NCBI RefSeq assembly: GCF_021083305.1
Contig: NZ_JAJFAY010000001.1
Coordinates: 558,001 to 622,000, forward strand
Direction of reading: 5' to 3'
Length of the DNA: 64,000 nt
DNA from: Haladaptatus sp. DYF46
Lineage (GTDB): Archaea > Halobacteriota > Halobacteria > Halobacteriales > Haladaptataceae
A program made the translations under genes and the position numbers. Of this stretch, positions 50,285-58,886 are shown piece after piece. Position 1 is the first letter of the stretch. Each line of letters starts with the position of its first letter. A model generated the notes under the pieces. That model ran no database searches, was not told the origin of the DNA, and was given only the letters and a program-made list of their open reading frames with translations.

Positions 50285-50811
50285 ACGATGATGGCGACGG
50301 GGACGAACTGGCGACGAACGACGGCCAGCGGTTCGACCGCCTGCCGGACACCGAAGACGACCGCGAGGTGTCGGGTCGTGCGAGCAGACGGAAAGTGCTC
50401 GACTGGTGGGAAGACCGGTTCGGCATCCCACCGGAGACGTTCGAAGGAGCGTCCTTCTGGGAGAAGGGGAAAGGTAAAATCTGGATACTGGACGGCGATT
50501 TGGAGTCGCCCGTCCACATCGAGGCGCTCGGGATGACGTTCCTCCGCACGCGACAGCGACACTGGAAACCGACGACGAACGCGGCCCAGCGTGTCGGTCG
50601 GCACGCGACGAAGAACGTCGTCGAACTCGACGACGAACAGGCCCGGCGGTTCGCCCGCGGAGAGGATCAAGAGATCGAGTGGGAGGGCGATTGGGGCTAC
50701 CTCATCGCCGCACACGAAATCGCGGGAGGGGTCGAACCGCTCGGCGTCGGTCTGTTCCTCCACGGCGAACTCCAATCGGTCGTGCCGCAGGGACGACAGC
50801 GGGATCTCTGA
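50281..50811 (+). CDS. Probable RNA-binding partner of the NSUN methyltransferase
   Basis: 176 residues, translationally coupled by ATGA overlap at 50281-50284. The N-terminal 35 residues are acidic and disordered. Then VLDWWEDRFGIPPETFEGASFWEKGKGKIWILDG and, after HIEALGMTFLRTRQRHWKPTTNAAQRVGRHATKN, a strand-rich end VEWEGDWGYLIAAHEIAGGVEPLGVGLFLHG-like segment. The layout resembles the domain that many NSUN enzymes carry fused at the C-terminus (RsmF-type, PUA-like). I recall DUF7122 for the haloarchaeal version, unchecked. It probably positions the substrate RNA. Confidence 0.72.
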   Translation: MNDDGDGDELATNDGQRFDRLPDTEDDREVSGRASRRKVLDWWEDRFGIPPETFEGASFWEKGKGKIWILDGDLESPVHIEALGMTFLRTRQRHWKPTTNAAQRVGRHATKNVVELDDEQARRFARGEDQEIEWEGDWGYLIAAHEIAGGVEPLGVGLFLHGELQSVVPQGRQRDL

Positions 50812-50825
50812 AACGGCCGAACTCT

Positions 50826-52337
50826 CTATTCTCCGTCCCGTGTCCGAATCACGCCGCCGCTCAACCCCTCCCACTCGACGGCGTAACCCAGTTCCGAGAG
50901 GAGGGCGCTGTCGTCCTCGATACCGCGTTCTTCGAGGGCTGACTTCGCCGCCGAGTAGGCCATTTCGTCCTCGATTTCGTCGCGGAGCACGTCGAGGAGA
51001 GCGGGTCGAATCACCGTTCTCCCAACTCGCCGATGTGCGGGGAAGGACACACCTTCCAGCGCGTCCTCGCTCACGCCGTGTGCGGCGGCGAGGTCGGCCA
51101 CCGAAATCGCGTCCGCGTCCGGGACGAGTTCGTCGGGCAGCGCTGCAACGCTTTCCGCGACGAGTTCCTCCTCGTACCGTCGAAGGGCGTCCCGAACGTC
51201 CTTGAGTCGAATCGACCCGGAGTACGGAATCGCGCGGTGGTCGCGGGCGGTTATCTCCTCGCCGACGCCGAGGCTTTCGTCGACGGCGACGAGCAGTTGT
51301 ACGTCGGAGACGGCGTCAAGTTGGGAGAGCTTCTTTTCGACGTACTCGGGCGTCCAGAAGCCCATGATTTCGAAGAACACCCGGAAGTCGGCGTGCCGAT
51401 AGTCGAAGGCGAAGTCGGGTATCATCACTCGCGCGCCCGCCGCCAAGGGTGCGGGTTCGCGCACGAGGTCCCAGTCCAAATCGAGGGCCTCGAACCGGGT
51501 CGCGAACGACCGCTCCACCTCGCTGTCGAACGACACGTCCGCGATGGGTTCGGTTCCCGGCGGTCGAATCGGGTCGTCGTCGGAGAGGACCAACTCGCGT
51601 TCGGTCCCGCGGTCGTCGATGGTGGCGACGAGTCGCCAATCGTCGGCTTTGATGACGGTTCGGAGCAGTCTCGCAAAGCGCGTCCCGTACCGTCGCGTCG
51701 ATCGAAACAGCGCGTCCGGGCCGGTGACGACGACTTCACGCCCGGCGTCCGTCTCGTGGATTTCGTACATCAGTCGAAGTCGCTTGACGGCCGAGACGAG
51801 CGCCCGCGGGTCGGAACTCCGAACGCGGAGTTCCGTCGCGTCGAACAGAGCCGTTTGGGCGAGCGACAGGTTGTACTGGGAGACGAGTTCGTCCGGGTCC
51901 CACCGAGAGTCGAAGGAGACGAGGGGTTGTCGCTCTTCGAGGTCGGCGTACAGCGACTCCGCGACGTCGTCCGGCGTCGAACCGATGGAGTCTGCTGCCC
52001 GCTGGAGGGCGGTCTTCCGTTCCGATTCGGTGGCGACGCCGACCGCTTCGGCCGCCTCGAAGGCGGCAGTTCGTGCGCGGTTCGGCGGGATGGCGGCCTC
52101 CGTTTCGAACGTCGCTTCGCGGTCGAGGAGTTTGGCGAACCCGCGGACGAGTTTGAAGTCAGGCGCGTCCGTTTCGAGTTCGGAGAGGGCGGACTGAAGG
52201 TGTCCGAACGGTTCGCCGACGTGACCCTGATACGTTCCGAGGACGCGCGCCGCGAGCGGTCGCTGGGAACGGTCGGCGAACTGCGGATGGTACCCTCCTC
52301 CGGCGCGGGACACCCGGAGCAGGTCTTTCGTAAGCAC
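50826..52337 (-). CDS. DUF790 nuclease-like protein (Bax1), partner of XPB
   Basis: 503 residues from GTG 52337, giving the family start VLTKDLLRVSRAGGGYHPQF. The DUF790 core is visible, and the nuclease-like part includes SEVERSFATRFEALDLDWDLVREPAPL, MIPDFAFDYRHADFRVFFEIMGFWTPEYVEKKL (a PD-D/ExK-type pattern: Asp in IPDF, Glu in FEIMGFW, Lys in EKKL). Bax1 is known to bind the XPB helicase and cut DNA bubbles in archaeal nucleotide excision repair. XPB is encoded 1.3 kb away on the same strand, separated here by two unrelated genes. Start could be three codons earlier. Confidence 0.9.
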   Translation of the reverse strand: MLTKDLLRVSRAGGGYHPQFADRSQRPLAARVLGTYQGHVGEPFGHLQSALSELETDAPDFKLVRGFAKLLDREATFETEAAIPPNRARTAAFEAAEAVGVATESERKTALQRAADSIGSTPDDVAESLYADLEERQPLVSFDSRWDPDELVSQYNLSLAQTALFDATELRVRSSDPRALVSAVKRLRLMYEIHETDAGREVVVTGPDALFRSTRRYGTRFARLLRTVIKADDWRLVATIDDRGTERELVLSDDDPIRPPGTEPIADVSFDSEVERSFATRFEALDLDWDLVREPAPLAAGARVMIPDFAFDYRHADFRVFFEIMGFWTPEYVEKKLSQLDAVSDVQLLVAVDESLGVGEEITARDHRAIPYSGSIRLKDVRDALRRYEEELVAESVAALPDELVPDADAISVADLAAAHGVSEDALEGVSFPAHRRVGRTVIRPALLDVLRDEIEDEMAYSAAKSALEERGIEDDSALLSELGYAVEWEGLSGGVIRTRDGE

Positions 52338-52415
52338 ACCTGACACTACACGTGCAGTGTACAAAAGCCGACGGAATGAGAAGATTCATTCCGACCGCTC
52401 GAATCGGTACGGAGT

Positions 52416-52802
52416 ATGCGAAGACGCGATGCCCTCCAACAGTTCGGCCTCGTTGCCACTTTCGCGGCTACGAGCGGTTGTGCCGCCATCCTCGGTGGGC
52501 GCGGCGGGAACTCTGACGACGGAGACAGAAGTCGTGCAGGTAATTTGAAAAGTGTCAAGATACGTCCCACGGAGGGAAACGACGGCAAACTCGTCGTCGT
52601 CGTCACCATCCGAAACGAGGGAGACAAAGAGGAGTCAGCGGACCTCAAAGTGTCGGCAACGATCGACGACGGGGTTCACGAAACGGAACCCACGGTGTCC
52701 GTACCCGGAAAGAAAACGAAGGACGTGAAAGTACCACTTCCGGTGACATATAAGAAGTACGACGAGGCGAATAGCACTTCCATCGATATCGACCTGCAGT
52801 AA
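52416..52802 (+). CDS. Small Tat lipoprotein
   Basis: 128 residues. N-terminus MRRRDALQQFGLVATFAATSGCAA: Arg triplet followed by D-A-L, hydrophobic stretch and the lipobox TSGC with Cys at 22, a common haloarchaeal Tat-lipoprotein signal. The rest (about 45-128) is a beta-sandwich-like domain resembling CARDB/FxLYD domains (VVVVTIRNEGDKEESADLKVSATIDDG). It would be tethered outside the membrane. Encoded between bax1 and a small membrane protein, on the opposite strand to both. Confidence 0.78.
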   Translation: MRRRDALQQFGLVATFAATSGCAAILGGRGGNSDDGDRSRAGNLKSVKIRPTEGNDGKLVVVVTIRNEGDKEESADLKVSATIDDGVHETEPTVSVPGKKTKDVKVPLPVTYKKYDEANSTSIDIDLQ

Positions 52803-52828
52803 CGGCGGCACGAAACCACGAAAACGTC

Positions 52829-53350
52829 CTACAGCACCATCGCGACGAGGACGGCGACTATCAGCAGTTTTTTCACGATGATAACGCCGATGACGAGCTG
52901 TTTCGTGGAGAGGGATTTGACCCACGCGACGAACCGGCCGAGGGAACCCGGTGTTCGAGCGGTCTCCCGACCGGACAGGTCGAGTTCCGTTCGGAACGTC
53001 TCCGAGGTGGAGCCTTCTCCCTCGGTGTGCGCGAGGGACGTCGTCGGAACCCATCCCTGACTCGTGTATCGAACGGGGACTGAAAGACCTTCGAGGTGGC
53101 CGACCTGTGCGAACTCGAAGCCGTGATCGTCGGCCAACGCTTCGAGTTCGCGCACGTCCCGCCCGTCGTCCAAATCGTACACGAGTCGGGTCGAGTCGGC
53201 CGTCCAGTCGAAGCTGAGCGAGAGGTTGATCTGCGTTCGGGTCACACGAACGTCCTGTACGGTCGCCGTCTCCGTATTTCCCCGTCGCTCTTTCTGTTTC
53301 GCGGTCAGTAGCTCGTACTCCTCGGTCGAAGTGGTGGATAGGTCGGTCAT
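52829..53350 (-). CDS. Hypothetical tail-anchored protein
   Basis: 173 residues from ATG 53350, preceded by AGGAGG at about eight bases, so a leadered message fits; the frame is open to 53464. The soluble part (about 1-140) is mixed alpha/beta, with QINLSLSFDWTADSTRLVYDLDDGRDVRELEALADDHGFEF and VPVRYTSQGWVPTTSL. The C-terminus has a single hydrophobic helix QLVIGVIIVKKLLIVAVLVAMVL interrupted by KK, likely a tail anchor. Three copies of an 8-base motif lie upstream at 53466-53518. No family recognised. Confidence 0.65.
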   Translation of the reverse strand: MTDLSTTSTEEYELLTAKQKERRGNTETATVQDVRVTRTQINLSLSFDWTADSTRLVYDLDDGRDVRELEALADDHGFEFAQVGHLEGLSVPVRYTSQGWVPTTSLAHTEGEGSTSETFRTELDLSGRETARTPGSLGRFVAWVKSLSTKQLVIGVIIVKKLLIVAVLVAMVL

Positions 53351-53465
53351 CGTCGGCCTCCTAGCGGAACGGTCGAAATGGGGACCGCCCCCAAGAGCCA
53401 TGTCAGAGGGAAGTAGGGCGTCCCCGTTCGGGTGAAGGTGAACGGGTGTATTGAGTACTACCACT

Positions 53466-53518
53466 ATACTATCAAAAACATAGATACAGTAGATAGTATG
53501 AAAATAGAGTATACTATC
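53466..53518. promoter_or_regulatory. Three copies of ATACTATC in the intergenic region
   Basis: The 8-base sequence ATACTATC is found at 53466-53473 and 53511-53518, and inverted (GATAGTAT) at 53492-53499, in an AT-rich stretch upstream of the tail-anchored protein gene and downstream of XPB. Repeated and inverted short sites suggest protein binding. Confidence 0.35.
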
Positions 53519-53603
53519 ATGAATGCCGGAGAAACGGTATCGATAGACCGGTGAGAAAGCAGCGTCTCGCGAACGATGAAACGAACCGACGAGCGGTCGA
53601 AGG

Positions 53604-54941
53604 CTACCGGCGTCGATTTGCGACGCGGACTTCCGCCGTCTCCTCGGTGACGACCTCGTAGAGGAGCGCGCGTCCGCCGTCGTCTTTCGCCCGGAGGATT
53701 CGCCCGAGGCGCTGGGTGAACTCGCGTTCGCTCCCGCTCCCGGAGAGGACGATAGCGACGTTGGCGTCGGGAACGTCTACCCCTTCGTCCAAGACGTTCG
53801 AGGTGATGACGCGGGAGTACTCGCCGCGGCGGAACCGGTCCAGAATCTCCCGTCGCTCGGGTGCCGACGTTCGGTGGGTGATGGCCGGGATGAGAAACCG
53901 TTCGGAGAGGCGGTAGACGAGGTCGTTGTGCGCGGTGAAGACGATTATCCGGTCGTCACGGTGAGCGTCGAGGAGGTCCGCGAGGAGCGTCACTTTCCCC
54001 TCGCTGTTCATCATGATGTCACGCGCGCGCTGTTTCGCGAGCAGGGCTTCGCGGGCCTTCGGATCGCTTCCCGAACGTTTGACGAGTTCCTGATAATCGC
54101 TGCCGCTCCGCATCCGAATGGAAGAGCGGGCGAGATAGTCCGTGAACACGCCTTGGGCCTCCTCGTATCGTTCTCGCTCCTCGGGCGTGAGTTCGACGGT
54201 CATTCGCTTCACGTCGTAGGGGGCGAGGTGGGTTCCCGCGAGTTCGTCCACGTGAACGTCGAAGACCTTCTCCCCGACGAGTTCGCTCACGACCTCGTGG
54301 GCACCGTCCGGTCGCTCGAACGTCGCGGTCAGTCCCATCCTCGCGGGGGCCGCGAGGAGTCGAGCGATTTCGCGGTAGCCCTCGCCGCCGAGGTGGTGAA
54401 CCTCGTCGAAAATCGCGAGACCGAACCGGTCGCCGATGTCGTCGGCCCGGAGATACGCGGAGTCGTACGTCGAGACGGTCAACCCTTCGACGGTCTGCTC
54501 GCCGCCGCCGAGTTGGCCGATGGGCACGTCGAACTCGGTTTCGAGGACCCGTCGCCACTGTTCGAGCAGGTCGATGGTCGGGACGACGACGAGGGTCGCC
54601 GCCTGACAGCGTTCGATGGCCTTCACGCCGATGACCGTCTTTCCGCTCCCCGTGGGGAGTTCGAGGACGCCGCGCCGCCCCGCGGTTTCCCACGCGTCGA
54701 GCGCGTCCCGCTGGTACTCCCGGAGTTCGTACGCGGAGTAAAGCGGGGGGAGGTCCGGAACGTCGAGGACGCTATCGGCCATCGAAAGCCCGCGTTCGGC
54801 ACAGAAGTCACGGATGGCGGCGTAGCGGTAGGCGGGGGCACGGAGGGTCTTCGAGCGTGGGTCGGGTTCGGCGAACGGGACGTCGCGCTCGCTCTCGACG
54901 CGGAGGGTTCCGTTCTCGTACGAGAGGGTCACGTCTGCCAC
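53604..54941 (-). CDS. XPB/Rad25-type DNA helicase
   Basis: 445 residues, archaeal XPB size. Motif I LELPTGSGKTVIGVKAI, motif II (Walker B) FDEVHHL, motif III LTATFERPDG, motif IV IIVFTAHNDLVYRL, motif V SNVLDEGVDVPDANVAI and motif VI REFTQRLGRILRAKDDG. The N-terminal damage-recognition-like domain (about 1-70) precedes. It opens DNA for nucleotide excision repair and pairs with Bax1. The gene is followed on the same strand by an unrelated tail-anchored protein and then, beyond a reverse-strand lipoprotein gene, by Bax1. Confidence 0.94.
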   Translation of the reverse strand: MADVTLSYENGTLRVESERDVPFAEPDPRSKTLRAPAYRYAAIRDFCAERGLSMADSVLDVPDLPPLYSAYELREYQRDALDAWETAGRRGVLELPTGSGKTVIGVKAIERCQAATLVVVPTIDLLEQWRRVLETEFDVPIGQLGGGEQTVEGLTVSTYDSAYLRADDIGDRFGLAIFDEVHHLGGEGYREIARLLAAPARMGLTATFERPDGAHEVVSELVGEKVFDVHVDELAGTHLAPYDVKRMTVELTPEERERYEEAQGVFTDYLARSSIRMRSGSDYQELVKRSGSDPKAREALLAKQRARDIMMNSEGKVTLLADLLDAHRDDRIIVFTAHNDLVYRLSERFLIPAITHRTSAPERREILDRFRRGEYSRVITSNVLDEGVDVPDANVAIVLSGSGSEREFTQRLGRILRAKDDGGRALLYEVVTEETAEVRVANRRR

Positions 54942-54964
54942 ACCGAAAGTGGGAAGTCTCCGGC

Positions 54965-55723
54965 CTAAAAGGTGCCGAGGCTGGCCTGTAAGCTACGGTC
55001 GGTCGCGCCGCGTTCGAGTTCGTAGCCGACGAGATCGCGCATGTCGGTGGCGTAGGTCGTCCCGCCGCGTTCGAGGACGAGGACGCGGCCTTGCGTCCCG
55101 AGGACGGTTCCGCTGGCGAGGGTTTCGTGGACGGGTGCCGACGCCAGTTCGAATCCGTAATCGAACTCGAAGGTATCGAGCGGGTCGAACCGGGACAGTG
55201 CGTCCTGCCACGCCGCGTCGTCCACGGGTTGGTCGAGCGTTCGAATCTTGGTCGGGACGCGAACGCGGTCGGTGAACGTCTCCGCGATTTCCGCCTCCAG
55301 TTCGCGGGCGATTCGGCCGTTTTTCACGGTGTTGAGGTGTGCGGCGCGGTCGGCACCCTGCTCCCGAAGTCGGGTGTGAAGTCGCCAGTCGCGCGTGACG
55401 CCGACCTTGAACGTCCGCGGCGCGAATGCCGCGAGGTAGATGGCGTGGTCCTCGTGGCAGTCCATCTCGTCCTTGAGACACGTGCCGGTACAGCGGGCGC
55501 ACACCCACGTATGGGTGTGGACGTCGCAGTACGGTGCGTCGGGACGAGGGCACGCGATGTGCGTCGACCCGTCGAACGTTCCCGCACAGTGTCTGTCGCC
55601 GAGCGTGTATTCGAGTTCGTCGCCGCGTCGAAGCGTCTCGCGCGAGACGGAAGCGCCATCGTCCACCAGCAGCGCTGGTCGTTCCTCCGCTCCTGCACCG
55701 GTCTCGTACCCGACGATTTGCAC
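54965..55723 (-). CDS. DUF2797 family zinc-containing protein
   Basis: 252 residues from GTG 55723. N-terminal half is Cys/His-rich: HCAGTF, HIACPRPDAPYCDVHTHTWVCARCTGTCLKDEMDCHEDH, which should hold two or more zinc ions. The following part, AIYLAAFAPRTFKVGVTRDWRLHTRLREQGADRAAHL, fits the GIY-YIG-related DUF2797 core (Y-L near strand 1, K-V-G near strand 2). The C-terminal part is beta-rich (TLASGTVLGTQGRVLVLERGG). Possibly a nucleic-acid-binding or nuclease-like protein; function unproven. It lies 24 bases upstream of the xpb gene on the same strand, so it may share its transcript. Confidence 0.85.
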   Translation of the reverse strand: MQIVGYETGAGAEERPALLVDDGASVSRETLRRGDELEYTLGDRHCAGTFDGSTHIACPRPDAPYCDVHTHTWVCARCTGTCLKDEMDCHEDHAIYLAAFAPRTFKVGVTRDWRLHTRLREQGADRAAHLNTVKNGRIARELEAEIAETFTDRVRVPTKIRTLDQPVDDAAWQDALSRFDPLDTFEFDYGFELASAPVHETLASGTVLGTQGRVLVLERGGTTYATDMRDLVGYELERGATDRSLQASLGTF

Positions 55724-55883
55724 GGCTATAGTTGGGTATTGCCGGGTAAAAGTCGTGTCGTTCGGAGGGACGGGTCGGCGTGTTCGGATTTCGATCAGTC
55801 AAATGTGCGTATCGATTTTCGTTTTAAATAGTCGATGTAAGTGTGAGAAAAGCTTTACTACGATTCCAACGTTGTTCAACACT

Positions 55884-56111
55884 GTGTCGAACGATAACAC
55901 GGACGACGGCGGGGAAGACGTTATCGAAGTGAACGTCGGATACGACGGCGGAGACGGGAAGAAAGCGGCGTTGGAAGCCGCGGTAGACGTCGTTCGAGAG
56001 TTCGCATCACTTGACGTTGTTACGGTTCGAATCCCACAGGCGAGGAGGGAAGAACTCGACGGGCATCCGGGGATACGGTACGTCGAGAAGAACGGGCGCT
56101 CCGGGGCGTAA
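55884..56111 (+). CDS. Stand-alone subtilisin-propeptide (I9-like) protein
   Basis: 75 residues from GTG 55884. After an acidic 13-residue lead (MSNDNTDDGGEDV) comes IEVNVGYDGGDGKKAALEAA, VDVVREFASLDVVTVRIPQ and a final block GIRYVEKNGR. This is the same beta-alpha-beta pattern as the propeptides of the three subtilases downstream, which read VEVNVGF, DDVVREFNSIDAMTIRVP and IRYVEENG. It has no signal peptide and no protease domain, so it stays in the cytoplasm. I9 domains are tight inhibitors and folding chaperones for subtilisins. It is 295 bases upstream of the first protease with its own AT-rich promoter. Confidence 0.78.
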   Translation: MSNDNTDDGGEDVIEVNVGYDGGDGKKAALEAAVDVVREFASLDVVTVRIPQARREELDGHPGIRYVEKNGRSGA

Positions 56112-56406
56112 CGGGACGGGATAGTGAAAATTACACGGAGAGTGTAGCTGTTCCCGCGCGCTATTTTCATTCATTGTGAAAAAGATATTTTAACACTACG
56201 TATAACAGTACACATTAGCGGATAGGGATGACGACGGCATAGTTCGGTGGGGTGAGTCCGGAAGCGCCATCACAGCTTACGAACAGCATCCTCGTGACAG
56301 ATTTCTGTTCTTTGTTCCCCATAATAAATTAATTACTGATTGAATACTATTCATATAAGCCCGGATAGATAATTTTTTAACCTAGTATTGGTATCTAACA
56401 ATCGGT
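56112..56406. other. AT-rich intergenic stretch before the first subtilase
   Basis: 295 bases without a gene. The last 100 are strongly AT-rich with several TATA-like boxes (for example AATTTTTTAACC near 56372-56383, about 25-30 bases before the ATG at 56407), indicating an independent promoter for the first protease. A short inverted region near 56220-56290 shows nothing convincing. Confidence 0.45.
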
Positions 56407-57597
56407 ATGGCAAGGAAAGCCAATGGCGTATCACGACGAAATATTCTCAAACTAACCGGCGGTTCACTGGCAACGGCCAGTGCCACCGGTCTGGCCTCGG
56501 CGGCACCGACGGACAAAGTGGAGGTGAACGTCGGATTCAACAGCGCACGTGGTCGTGCGATGACTCGGAGCAGTGCGGACGACGTCGTCCGCGAGTTCAA
56601 CTCCATCGATGCGATGACGATTCGCGTTCCGAAGCGTGCGGCGACGGCACTGGAAAAGAACCCGAACATCCGCTACGTGGAGGAGAACGGGACGATGGAA
56701 GCGCTCGCCCAGACGACGCCGTGGGGCGTCGACCGCGTGGATGCCGACGTCGCACACGACAACGGTGACACGGGTGCGGGTGCCGACATCGCCATCATCG
56801 ACACGGGCATCGACGACGACCACCCGGACCTGCAGTCGAACGTCGGCGCAGGAAAATCGTTCGTCTCTTGCGGGAGCGGCGGGTTCACCGGGAACTGTCT
56901 CTTCTACGGCAACGACAACTCCTGCAACGATTCGTGGTCCGACGACAACAACCACGGCACCCACTGCGCCGGTATCGCGAACGGCGTGGACAACGATCAG
57001 GGCGTCGTCGGCGTCTCGACGCAAGCGACGCTCCACGCGGTAAAGGTTCTCGACTGCGCCGGCAGCGGAACGTTCTCCGACATCGCGGCCGGCGTCGAAT
57101 ACGTCGCCGACCAAGGCTGGGACGTCGCCAGCATGAGCCTCGGCGGGTCATCCGGTTCGCAGGCGCTTCACGACGCGATTCAGTACGCCTACGACGCGGG
57201 CGTCGTCCTCGTGGCGGCGGCGGGGAACGACGGCCAGTGTACCGACTGCGTCGGCTACCCGGCGGCGTACGAGGAGACCGTTACGGTCGCGTCCTCGAAC
57301 AGCGACGACGAGCAGTCCTCGTTCTCCAGTCAGGGTCCCGAGGTCAACATCATCGCACCCGGTACGGACATCTATTCGACCGTTCCCGGTGGCTACGACA
57401 CCTACTCCGGCACGTCGATGGCGACGCCGCACGTCGCCGGTGCCGCCGGTCAACTCATCGCGCAGGGCTACTCGGCCCGCGACGCGGAGAGCCGACTCCT
57501 CGATACGGCCGAGGACCTCGGCCTCCCGAGCAACGAACAGGGCAGCGGCCTCCTCGACGTCGCCGCGGCGCTCGGCCTCGACTCCAGCGACAACTGA
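56407..57597 (+). CDS. Halolysin-type subtilase 1 (Tat-exported)
   Basis: 396 residues. Tat signal VSRRNILKLTGGS with Ala cleavage zone LASAA (about 29-33); I9 propeptide (about 35-100, VEVNVGF to IRYVEENGTMEAL); mature S8 protease from about 105. Catalytic Asp132 (IIDTGIDDDHPDL), His183 (NNHGTHCAGI), oxyanion Asn274 (AAAGNDG), Ser337 (SGTSMATPHVAG). Seven Cys lie in the mature part (155, 164, 173, 187, 217, 278, 281), allowing disulfides. It ends GLDSSDN right after the core, without the C-terminal extension of classical halolysins. First of three tandem paralogues. Confidence 0.95.
   Translation: MARKANGVSRRNILKLTGGSLATASATGLASAAPTDKVEVNVGFNSARGRAMTRSSADDVVREFNSIDAMTIRVPKRAATALEKNPNIRYVEENGTMEALAQTTPWGVDRVDADVAHDNGDTGAGADIAIIDTGIDDDHPDLQSNVGAGKSFVSCGSGGFTGNCLFYGNDNSCNDSWSDDNNHGTHCAGIANGVDNDQGVVGVSTQATLHAVKVLDCAGSGTFSDIAAGVEYVADQGWDVASMSLGGSSGSQALHDAIQYAYDAGVVLVAAAGNDGQCTDCVGYPAAYEETVTVASSNSDDEQSSFSSQGPEVNIIAPGTDIYSTVPGGYDTYSGTSMATPHVAGAAGQLIAQGYSARDAESRLLDTAEDLGLPSNEQGSGLLDVAAALGLDSSDN
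56491..56531 (+). repeat. 41-base tract identical to subtilase 3
   Basis: This tract at the signal/propeptide junction is identical to 59071-59111 in subtilase 3. A second identical tract of 45 bases pairs 56653-56697 with 59230-59274. Flanking codons differ, so these look like gene-conversion patches between paralogues. Confidence 0.7.
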
Positions 57598-57743
57598 GAA
57601 ATCGACGTCGAACGAGGTGCAGACGACGGTACATTCGCCTTTTTCAACGCCACACGGAGAGATGCTCCCGATCTTGTTCCGACGTGAACCAATATAATTT
57701 TAAGATATAACTAGAAAATATTATACAGGGGTATTTTCTATAT

Positions 57744-58886
57744 ATGGTGATGGCGAAAGAAATGCGGAATACGACGCGACGAAGCGTGTTGAAAACGACC
57801 GGCGCATCCATCGTCGGGGTCGGTGCGAGCGGCGTCGCCGCCGGAACGGGCGAACTCCGGGAAGTGAACGTCGGATTCGAAAACCACGTCGGTCGGCGGA
57901 TGGCTCTCGAATCGGCGAACCACGTGGTTCGGGAGTTTTCGGGAATCGACGCGGCGACGATTCGCGTACCGGCGGCGGCGATTCCCGCGCTCGAATCCGC
58001 GGCCGGAGTGGCATACGTCGAGGAGAACGGAAGGATGCGCGCACTCCTTCAGGACGTTCCCCACGGTATCGACCGCATCGATGCCGACGTGGCGATAGAA
58101 CACGGCGACACGGGCACTGGCGCGGACGTGGCCGTCGTCGATACCGGCATCGACGCCGACCACCCCGACCTGCAGGCGAACCTCGGAACCGGGAAGGCGG
58201 TCGTCGGCAGTTCGTGGAGCGACGACAACGGTCACGGTACGCACGTCGCCGGCATCATCGGGGCGGTGAACGACACGCGAGGCGTCGTCGGCGTCGCTCC
58301 CGAAGCGACGCTTCACGCCGTGAAAGTGTTGAACGGCTACGGGTCGGGGTCCTACTCCGACATCGCGGCCGGTATCGAGTGGGCGGCCGACCAAGGTTGC
58401 GACGTCATCAACCTGAGCCTCGGCGGGTCGTCTCGCTCCTCGACGGTCGACGCCGCGGTCCAATACGCGTACAACAACGGTTGTCTCCTCGTTGGTGCAG
58501 CGGGCGGTTCCGGGCCGTGCGGAGAAGACGGCTGTGTCGGCTATCCGGCCTCCGCGTCTGAAGTCATCGCGGTCAGTGCGACGAACGAAAACGACGGCCT
58601 TGCCAGTTTTTCGAGTACGGGCCCCGAAATCGAACTCGCCGCACCCGGCGTGGAAGTCGAATCGACGTACTGGGACGACACGTACGAGACGCTCTCCGGG
58701 ACGTCGATGGCCACCGCACACGTTTCCGGCGCGGCAGCGCAGGTGATGGCCGCGGGATATTCGAACACGAGCGGACGCCAACGGCTGCGAGACACCGCGG
58801 AAGACCTCGGCTTGGCCGTCGACGAACAGGGGTACGGCCTCGTCGACGCGGCTGCGGCGCTCGGTCTCGATTCCAGCGACAACTGA
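57744..58886 (+). CDS. Halolysin-type subtilase 2 with altered oxyanion-hole residue
   Basis: 380 residues. Signal TTRRSVLKTTGASIVGVGASG with twin Arg (Tat); I9 propeptide (about 38-100, LREVNVGFENHVG to AYVEENGRMRAL); S8 domain with Asp133 (VVDTGIDADHPDL), His164 (NGHGTHVAG) and Ser321 (SGTSMATAHVSG). At the oxyanion-hole position, where paralogues have A-A-G-N, this protein reads GAAGGSG, with Gly255 instead of Asn; the codon is GGT. The Pro after SGTSMAT is also Ala. In subtilisin, loss of this Asn sharply lowers turnover, so it may be a weak protease, a regulated one or a decoy. An ATG at 57750 is an alternative start. Confidence 0.93.
   Translation: MVMAKEMRNTTRRSVLKTTGASIVGVGASGVAAGTGELREVNVGFENHVGRRMALESANHVVREFSGIDAATIRVPAAAIPALESAAGVAYVEENGRMRALLQDVPHGIDRIDADVAIEHGDTGTGADVAVVDTGIDADHPDLQANLGTGKAVVGSSWSDDNGHGTHVAGIIGAVNDTRGVVGVAPEATLHAVKVLNGYGSGSYSDIAAGIEWAADQGCDVINLSLGGSSRSSTVDAAVQYAYNNGCLLVGAAGGSGPCGEDGCVGYPASASEVIAVSATNENDGLASFSSTGPEIELAAPGVEVESTYWDDTYETLSGTSMATAHVSGAAAQVMAAGYSNTSGRQRLRDTAEDLGLAVDEQGYGLVDAAAALGLDSSDN

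Noticed and set aside
56020-56040. tRNA-like T-arm sequence in the I9 gene
   Set aside because: A single GGTTCGAATCC-type match without acceptor or anticodon stems, inside a coding frame.
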